A DNA stretch of 64,000 bases. Source: Polytrichum commune. Taxonomy: Eukaryota > Streptophyta > Polytrichopsida > Polytrichales > Polytrichaceae. Position 1 is the stretch's first letter. Each line of letters begins with the position of its first letter. The position numbers and the translations under genes are program-made. Location of the stretch: assembly GCA_950295325.1 (NCBI GenBank), contig OX485805.1, positions 47,826,758 to 47,890,757 of the forward strand, in the 5' to 3' direction. Below are positions 57,331 through 64,000 of this stretch, in pieces. The notes beneath the pieces were generated by a model. That model worked only from the letters and a program-made list of their open reading frames with translations, did not search any database and was not told where the DNA came from.

Positions 57331-58196
57331 TCAATGCCGACGTGTTTGGATACTGAGCTCCTCCAGGGCTACGAGGTTGCTTACTCCAACAGGGAACTCC
57401 TCCAAAGCGTGACATGCAAATATGCGCAGTATTTTCAGTTTCGTAAAGTTGCCAAAGCTTTCCGGGATCGTTTTCAATGCCCGACATCTCCCAAAATTGA
57501 GCTCCTCCAGGGCTACGAGGTTGCTTACTCCAACAGGGAACTCCTCCAAAGCCTCACATTCACATATGTGCAGTATTTTTAGTTTCGTCAAGTTGCCAAA
57601 GCTTTCCGGGATCCTTTTCAATGCCCGACATGTCCCAAAATTGACCTCCTCCAATGCTACGAGGTTGCTTACTCCAACATGTAACTCCTCCAAAGCCTCA
57701 CATTTACATATGCGCACTATTTTTAGTTTCGTCAAGTTGCCAAAGTTTTCCGGGATCATTTTCAATGCCGGCCCGACATCTTGCGAAATGGAGCTCCTCC
57801 TAGGCAGCAAGGTTGCTTACTCCAACAGGGAACTCCTCCAAAGCCTCGCATTCAGACATATACAACATTTTCAGTCTTGTCAAGTTGCCAAAGCTCTCCG
57901 GGATCGTTTTCACTCCCCGACATCTCCCAAAATTGAGCTCCTCCAACGCTACGAGGTTGCTTACTCCAACACGGAACTCCTCCAATGCCTCACATTCAAA
58001 CATGCGCAATATTTTTAGTTTCGTCAAGTTGCCAAAGCTTTCGGGGATCGTTTTCAATGCCCGACATCTTGCGAAATGGAGCTCTTCCACGGCTACAAGG
58101 TTGCTTACTCGAATAGGGAGTCTTCCAAAGCATCCCATTTAGACATGTACAACATTTTCAGTATTGTCTAGTTGCCAAAGCTTTCCGGGATTCTTT
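57331..58196 (-). pseudogene. Decayed LRR tail of gene C
   Basis: About six further 144-bp units downstream of the gene C array stop, in at least two frames. One frame is open at 57,331-57,810 (CEALEELHVGVSNLVALEEV and others), another at 57,800-58,138. The part from 57,692 matches window positions 1-505 almost exactly, so gene A has the same tail. Confidence 0.82.
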
Positions 58197-61100
58197 TCAA
58201 TGCCCCACATGTTTGGAAATGGAGCTCCTGAGCTCCTCTAGGGCTACGAGGTTGCTGACTCCAACAGGGAACTCCTCCAAAGCCTCACATTCATACATGC
58301 GCAGTATTTTCAATTTTGTCAAGTTGCCAAAGCTTTCCGGGATCCTTTTCAGTGCCCGACATGTCCCGAAAGTGAGCTCATCCAACGCTACGAGGTTGCT
58401 CACTCCAACAGGGAATTCCTCCAAAGCCTCACATTCAGACATGTCCAATTTTTTGAGTTTTGTCAAGTTCCCAAAGCTTTCCGTGATCCTTTTCAATGCC
58501 CGACATGTCCTGAAATTGAGCTCCTCCAAGGCTACGAGGTTGCTCACTCCAACAGGGAAATCCTCCAAAGCCTCACATTCATACATGCGCAATATTTTCA
58601 ATTTTGTCAAGTTGCCAAAGCTTTCCCGGATCCTTTTCAGTGCCCGACATGTCCCGAAAGTGAGCTCATCCAACGCTACGAGGTTGCTCACTCCAACAGG
58701 GAATTCCTCCAAAGCCTCACATTCAGACATGTCCAATTTTTTGAGTTTTGTCAAGTTCCCAAAACTTTCCGTGATCCTTTTCAATGCCCGACATGTCCTG
58801 AAATTGAGCTCCTCCAAGGCTACGAGGTTGCTCACTCCAACAGGGAACTCCTCTAAAGCCTCACATTCATACATGCGCAGTATTTTCAATTTTGTCAAGT
58901 TCCCAAAGCTTTCCGGGATCGTTTTTAATGCCCGACATTTTGCGAAATGGAGCTCCTCCAACGCTACGAGGTTGCTCACTCCAACAGGGAATTCCTCCAA
59001 AGCCTCACATTCCCACATGCGCAGTATTTTCAATTTTGTCAAGTTGCCAAAGCTTTCCGGGATCCTTTTCAGTGCCCGACATGTCCCAAAATTGAGCTCC
59101 TCCAACGCTACGAGGTTGCTCACTCCAACAGGGAACTCCTCCAAAGCCTCACATTCCCACATGCGCAGTATTTTCAATTTTGTCAAAATGCCAAAGCTTT
59201 CCAGGATCCTTTTCAGTGCCCGACATCTTGCGAAATGGAGCTCCTCTAGGGCTACGAGGTTGCTCACTCCAACAGGGAACTCCTCCAAAGCCTCACATTC
59301 ATACATGCGCAATATTTTGAGTTTCCTCAAGTTGTCAAAGCTTTCGGGGATCGTTTTCAATCCCCGACACCCCCCGAAATGGAGCTCCTCCAGGGCTACG
59401 AGGTTGCTCACTCCAACAGGGAACTCCTTCAAAGCCTCACATTCATACATGCGCAATATTTTCAATTTTGTCAAGTTGCCAAAGCTTTCCGGGATCCTTT
59501 TCAATGCCCCACATGTCCCGAAATTGAGCTCCTCCAACGCTACGAGGTTGCTCACGCCAACAGGGAACTCCTCCAAAGCCTCACATTCAAACATGCACAG
59601 TATTTTCAATTTCGTCAAGTTGCCAAAGCTTTCCGGGATCGTTTTCAATGCCCGACATCTTGCGAAATGGAGCTCCTCCAGGGCTAGGAGGTTGCTTACT
59701 CCAACAGGGAACTCCTCCAAAGCCTCACATTCCCACATGCCCAGTATTTTCAATTTCGTCAAGTTGCCAAAGCTTTCCGGGATCGTTTTCAATGCCCGAC
59801 ATCTTGCGAAATGGAGCTCCTCGAGGACTAGGAGGTTGCTTACTCCAACAGGGAACTCCTCCAAAGCCTCACATTCCCACATGCCCAGTATTTTCAGTTT
59901 TGTCAAGTTGCCAAAGCTTTCCGGGATCGTTTTCAATGCCCGACATGTTTGGAAATGGAGCTCCTCCAGGGCTACGAGGTTACTTACTCCAATAGCGAAC
60001 TCCTCCAAAGCCTCACATTTAGACATGTCCAATTCTTTGAGTTTTGTCAAGTTCCCAAAGCTTTGTGGCATACTTTTCAATGCCCCACATGTCCTGAAAT
60101 TGAGCTCCTCCAAGGCTACAAGGTTGCTCACTCCAACAGGGAACTCCTCCAAAGCCTCACATTCATACATGCGCAATATTTTCAATTTTGTCAAGTTGCC
60201 AAAGCTTTCCGGGATAGTTTTCAAAGCCCGACATCTCACAAAATTGAGCTCCTCGAGGGCTACGAGTTTGCTTACTCCAACAGGGAACTCCTCCAAAGCC
60301 TCACATTCCCACATGCGCAGTATTTTCAATTTTGTCAAGTTGCCAAAGCTTTCCGGGATCCTTTTCAGTGCCCGACATCTTGCGAAATGGAGCTCCTCCA
60401 GGGCTACGAGGTTGCTCACTCCAACAGGGAATTCCTCCAAAGCCTCACATTCAGACATGTCCAATTTTTGGAGTTTTGTCAAGTTCCCAAAGCTTTCCGT
60501 GATCCTTTTCAATGCCCGACATGTCTTGAAATTGAGCTCCTCCAAGACTATGAGGTTGCTCACTCCAACAGGGAACTCCTCCAAAGCCTCACATTCATAC
60601 ATGCGCAGTATTTTCAATTTTGTCAAGTTGCCAAAGCTTTCCGGGATCCTTTTCAAAGCCCGACATCTCACAAAATTGAGCTCCTCCAGGGCTACGAGTT
60701 TGTTTACTCCAACAGGGAACTCCTCCAAAGCCTCACATTCCCACATGCGCAACATTTTCAATTTTGTCAAGTTGCCAAAGCTTTGAGGGATCCTTTTCAG
60801 TGCCCGACATCTTGCGAAATGGAGCTCCTCTAGGGCTACGAGGTTGCTTACTCCAACAGGGAACTCCTCCAAAGCCTCACATTCCCACATGCCCAGTATT
60901 TTCAATTTTGTCAAGTTGCCAAAGCTTTCCGGGATCGTTTTCAGAGCCCGACATCCCCCGAAATGGAGATCCTCCAGGGCTACGAGGTTGCTCACTCCAA
61001 CAGGGAACTCCTCCAAAGCCTCACATTCATACATGCGTAGTATTTTCAATTTTGTCAAGTTGCCAAAGCTTTCCGGGATCCTTTTCAGTGCCCGACATGT

Positions 61101-61760
61101 CCCGAAATTGAGCTCCTCCAACGCTACGAGGTTGCTCACTCCAACAGGGAACTCCTCCAAAGCCTCACATTCAAACATGCACAGTCTTTTCAATTTCGTC
61201 AAGTTGCCAAAGCTTTCCGGGATCGTTTTCAATGCCCGACATCTCCCAAAATTGAGCTCCTCCAGGGCTACGAGGTTGCTTATTCCAACAGGGAACTCCT
61301 CCAAAGCCTCACATTCCCACATGCCCAGTATTTTCAGTTTTGTCAAGTTGCCAAAGCTTTCCGGGATCGTTTTCAATGCCCGACATGTTTGGAAATGGAG
61401 CTCCTCCAGGGCTACGAGGTTGCTTACTCCAACAGGAAACTCCTCCAAAGCCTCACATTTAGACATGTCCAATTCTTTGAGTTTTGTCAAGTTCCCAAAG
61501 CTTTCCGTGATCCTTTTCAATGCCTGATATGTCCTGAAATTGAGCTCTTCCAAGGCTACGAGGTTGCTCACTCCAACAGGGAACTCCTCCAAAGCCTCAC
61601 ATTCATAAATGCGCAGTATTTTCAATTTTGTCAAGTTGCCAAAACTTTCCAGGATCCTTTTCAATGCCCGACATGTCCCGAAAGTGAGCTCCTCCAACGC
61701 TACAAGGTTGTTCACTCCAACAGGGAACTCCTCCAAAGCCTCACATTCAAACATGTCCAA
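58197..61760 (-). pseudogene. Gene C, distal LRR array beyond a +1 frameshift
   Basis: 1,187 codons of uniform 24-residue LRRs, open but out of frame with the proximal part because of one extra T in 61,770-61,774. It ends at the same 8-bp duplication (58,222-58,229 and 58,230-58,237) and RSSISKHVGH stop as gene A. With the frameshift discounted, exon 3 would hold 63 complete uniform LRRs. It contains a 2-unit (288-bp) tandem duplication (AGTGAGCTCATCC at 58,371 and 58,659). The frame is otherwise clean, so the shift is recent or a sequencing error in a T run. Confidence 0.88.
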
Positions 61761-63336
61761 TTTTTTGAGTTTTTGTCAAGTTCCCAAAGCTTTCCGTGAT
61801 CCTTTTCAATGCCCGACATGTCCTGAAATTGAGCTCCTCCAAGGCTACGAGGTTGCTCACTCCAACAGGGAACTCTTCCAAAGCCTCACATTCATACATG
61901 CGCAGTATTTTCAATTTTGTCAACTTGCCAAAGCTTTCCGGGATCGTTTTCAAAGCCCGACATCTCACAAAATTGAGCTCCTCCAGGGCTACGAGGTTGC
62001 TTACTCCAACAGGGAACTCCTCCAAAGCCTCACATTCCCACATGCGCAGTATTTTCAATTTTGTCAAGTTGCCAAAGCTTTCCGGGATCCTTTTCAGTGC
62101 CCGACATGTCCCAAAATTGAGCTCCTCCAACGCTACGAGGTTGCTCACTCCAACAGGGAACTCCTCCAAAGCCTCACATTCCCACATGGGCAATATTTTC
62201 AATTTTGTCAAGTTGCCAAAGCTTTCCGGGATCCTTTTCAGTGCCCGACATCTTACGAAATGGAGCTCCTCCAGGGCTACGAGGTTGCTTACTCCAACAG
62301 GGAACTCCTCCAAAGCCTCGCATTCAGACATGTACAACATTTTTAGTTTTGTCAAGTTGCCAAAGCTTTCCGGGATCCTTTTCAATGCCCGACATGTCTC
62401 AAAATTGACCTCCTCCAGCGCTACGAGGTTGCTTATTCCAACATCGAACTCCTCCAAAGCGTCACATTCATACATGCGCAGTATTTTTAGTTTCGTCAAG
62501 TTGCCAAAGCATTCTGGGATCCTTTTGAGTGCCCGACATGTCCCAAAATTGAGCTCCTCCAACGTTACGAGGTTGCTCACTCCAACTGGGAACGCCTCCA
62601 AAGCCTCACATTCAGACATGTCCAATTTTTTGAGTTTTGTCAAGTTGCCAAAGCTTTCCGGGATCCTTTTCAGTGCCCGACATGTCCCGAAATGGAGCTC
62701 CTCCAACGCTACGAGGTTGCTCACTCCAATAGGGAACTCCTCCAAAGCCTCACATTCATACATGTCCAATTTTTTGAGTTTCGTCAAGTTGCCAAAGCTT
62801 TCCGGGATGCTTTTTAAACATCGACATTTGGAAAAGGATATTTTTTCCAAGGCTGACAGGTTGGCTAGCTGAATAGAGGTGCCATCGAGGTCTTCGCAAT
62901 TGTAGAAGCATAACTCTTCTAAGGTGATGAATTTATCAAGTCCAATGAGGAATTCATCCAATTTTGCACAATTTGAAAATGATAATTCCCGGATCTGCAT
63001 AATATTCAAGTATTCACAAGAAATTGATCCTAACATATTGCAATTGGACATTGTAAGGTATCGCAAATTTTGGAGATTTTCTAGGGTATCAATGAAAAAC
63101 TTCCCAATGAATTGGTTTGTCAACATTGTAGAGTCAATACATTTGGGTGAGAATTGGATGTCCAACCATTTAAGATTGGGTGATTTCTTCACAATAGCAG
63201 AAAGCAGGTTAATATTTTCACAAAATCGGACTTGGAGTAGACAAAGTTTTTCCATCGATTTTATTTCCACATCTCCTTCATACATTGAGTTGTTCTCCAA
63301 ATTTGTAATTGATAGGCCTTGGACAACTTCTATGCC
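61747..63336 (-). CDS. Gene C, exon 3: proximal LRR array
   Basis: Starts after acceptor TGTATGTAG at 63,337-63,345, in phase with exon 2. The first 170 residues match gene A closely (LENNSMYEGDVEI; gene B has LENKSMHEGDVEI). Uniform LRRs then run to 61,775, where the extra T gives KTQKIGHV and a stop at 61,747. As read, the protein would have about 14 uniform LRRs instead of 63. Confidence 0.9.
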   Translation of the reverse strand, partial: GIEVVQGLSITNLENNSMYEGDVEIKSMEKLCLLQVRFCENINLLSAIVKKSPNLKWLDIQFSPKCIDSTMLTNQFIGKFFIDTLENLQNLRYLTMSNCNMLGSISCEYLNIMQIRELSFSNCAKLDEFLIGLDKFITLEELCFYNCEDLDGTSIQLANLSALEKISFSKCRCLKSIPESFGNLTKLKKLDMYECEALEEFPIGVSNLVALEELHFGTCRALKRIPESFGNLTKLKKLDMSECEALEAFPVGVSNLVTLEELNFGTCRALKRIPECFGNLTKLKILRMYECDALEEFDVGISNLVALEEVNFETCRALKRIPESFGNLTKLKMLYMSECEALEEFPVGVSNLVALEELHFVRCRALKRIPESFGNLTKLKILPMWECEALEEFPVGVSNLVALEELNFGTCRALKRIPESFGNLTKLKILRMWECEALEEFPVGVSNLVALEELNFVRCRALKTIPESFGKLTKLKILRMYECEALEEFPVGVSNLVALEELNFRTCRALKRITESFGNLTKTQKIGHV

Positions 63337-63490
63337 CTACATACACAACAAAACACATGAGTTGATTTGTTTCCATCTCGAATTCAATGGATTTAGAGCT
63401 ATTGGCATATTATATAACTTTTGCAATTTAATAGAACTTGTCAAGAAGTTAATAAGGAATATCAACTTGTACAAAACCCAAACTATATAC

Positions 63491-64000
63491 CTTTTCTTTA
63501 CAACGATTGACGAATGCAGGGTAACTTATATTAAAAATTCGACTCCCCGTAAAATCCTTTTCTGTAATCATACGACCCATCTCACGCAATTGATCATGAA
63601 TGTAAAAACCTTCCCAGTCGTTCACCTCCAACAATGATTTTTCTTGAAGTCTTTTCAAGACATTTTTGGCAACTTTGATATCACCATCCCACATTCTAAG
63701 ATATGATTCTTTTGTTGGATAAACGTCATCAAGATATGCATCTTTACAAAAGAAACATGCTATGTCTAGAAATGTGCTTCGTTCTAGATCATTCAACTCA
63801 TCAAAGCTTATCCTCAATGTCTTCCAAATCTTCTCATCTAAACCTCCATCATGTCTTGCCCTCAACACCCTATACAATGTTCGCTCCCATATTCTCAATC
63901 GTGCTTCCCCTTGCATGCATTTGCCCATCACCTCCAAACTCAAAGGAAGCCCACAACATGCATCCACAATCTTTTCAACCACATGTTTTAAATGAGGTGA
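63491..64000 (-). CDS. Gene C, exon 2: NB-ARC domain, partial
   Basis: The C-terminal 170 codons of the NB-ARC exon; the rest lies beyond the window. GLPL (CCGLPLSLEVMG), RNBS-D (STFLDIACFFC) and IHD (YIHDQLREMG) are present. The donor AAG|GTATAT and the 154-nt intron (63,337-63,490) match genes A and B. Whether its kinase exon is intact cannot be seen. Confidence 0.93.

Overview
The window is nuclear DNA of a land plant, most likely a moss. It has AT-rich intergenic DNA, genes with short GT-AG introns, and many plant-type DNA transposons. Its resistance-like genes place a protein kinase in front of NB-ARC and LRR domains, an architecture known mainly from mosses (the PK-NBS-LRR or PNL class). 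The species cannot be named from the sequence.

Three paralogous kinase-NB-ARC-LRR genes lie on the minus strand, about 27-32 kb apart. Gene A (about 1-7,464) and gene B (about 30,207-39,280) are complete in the window. Gene C (about 57,331 to beyond 64,000) is cut inside its NB-ARC exon. All share one structure: a 1,626-nt kinase exon, a 130-nt intron, a 1,062-nt NB-ARC exon, a 154-nt intron, and one very long LRR exon (the first exon and first intron of C lie outside). The LRR exon is an array of 144-bp units, each coding two 24-residue LRRs, with no indels inside the open part: 51 uniform LRRs in B, 47 plus a partial in A, and 63 plus a partial in C once a 1-bp frameshift is discounted. The arrays differ by whole units. 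A and C differ by exactly 8 units plus the 1 bp, and B carries a near-perfect 8-unit (1,152-bp) tandem duplication. Each copy has its own lesion. A has a CGA-to-TGA stop between kinase and NB-ARC. B ends at an in-frame TAG. C has a +1 T frameshift. A and C share an 8-bp duplication that ends the array. In all three, decayed LRR units continue past the stop.

The gene A/B duplication includes about 5-10 kb upstream of the start codon (7,465-17,435 against 39,281-45,671), and each copy then gained its own transposons. The A side took a cluster of Mutator-like foldback elements (12,228-17,060) with a nested hAT-type MITE and a SINE fragment. The B side took a 1.4-kb TIR element whose empty site survives in the A copy, an internally deleted pogo/Tigger element, and another foldback element containing a complete tRNA-derived SINE.

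The rest is gene-poor: a broken CDPK-like kinase pseudogene (19,945-20,657), two unrecognised coding-like relics, and a GH1 beta-glucosidase relic (52,848-56,857) abutted by a pogo element that itself contains a Tourist-like MITE. Only gene B looks fully open from start codon to LRR; it is the best candidate for a functional receptor.
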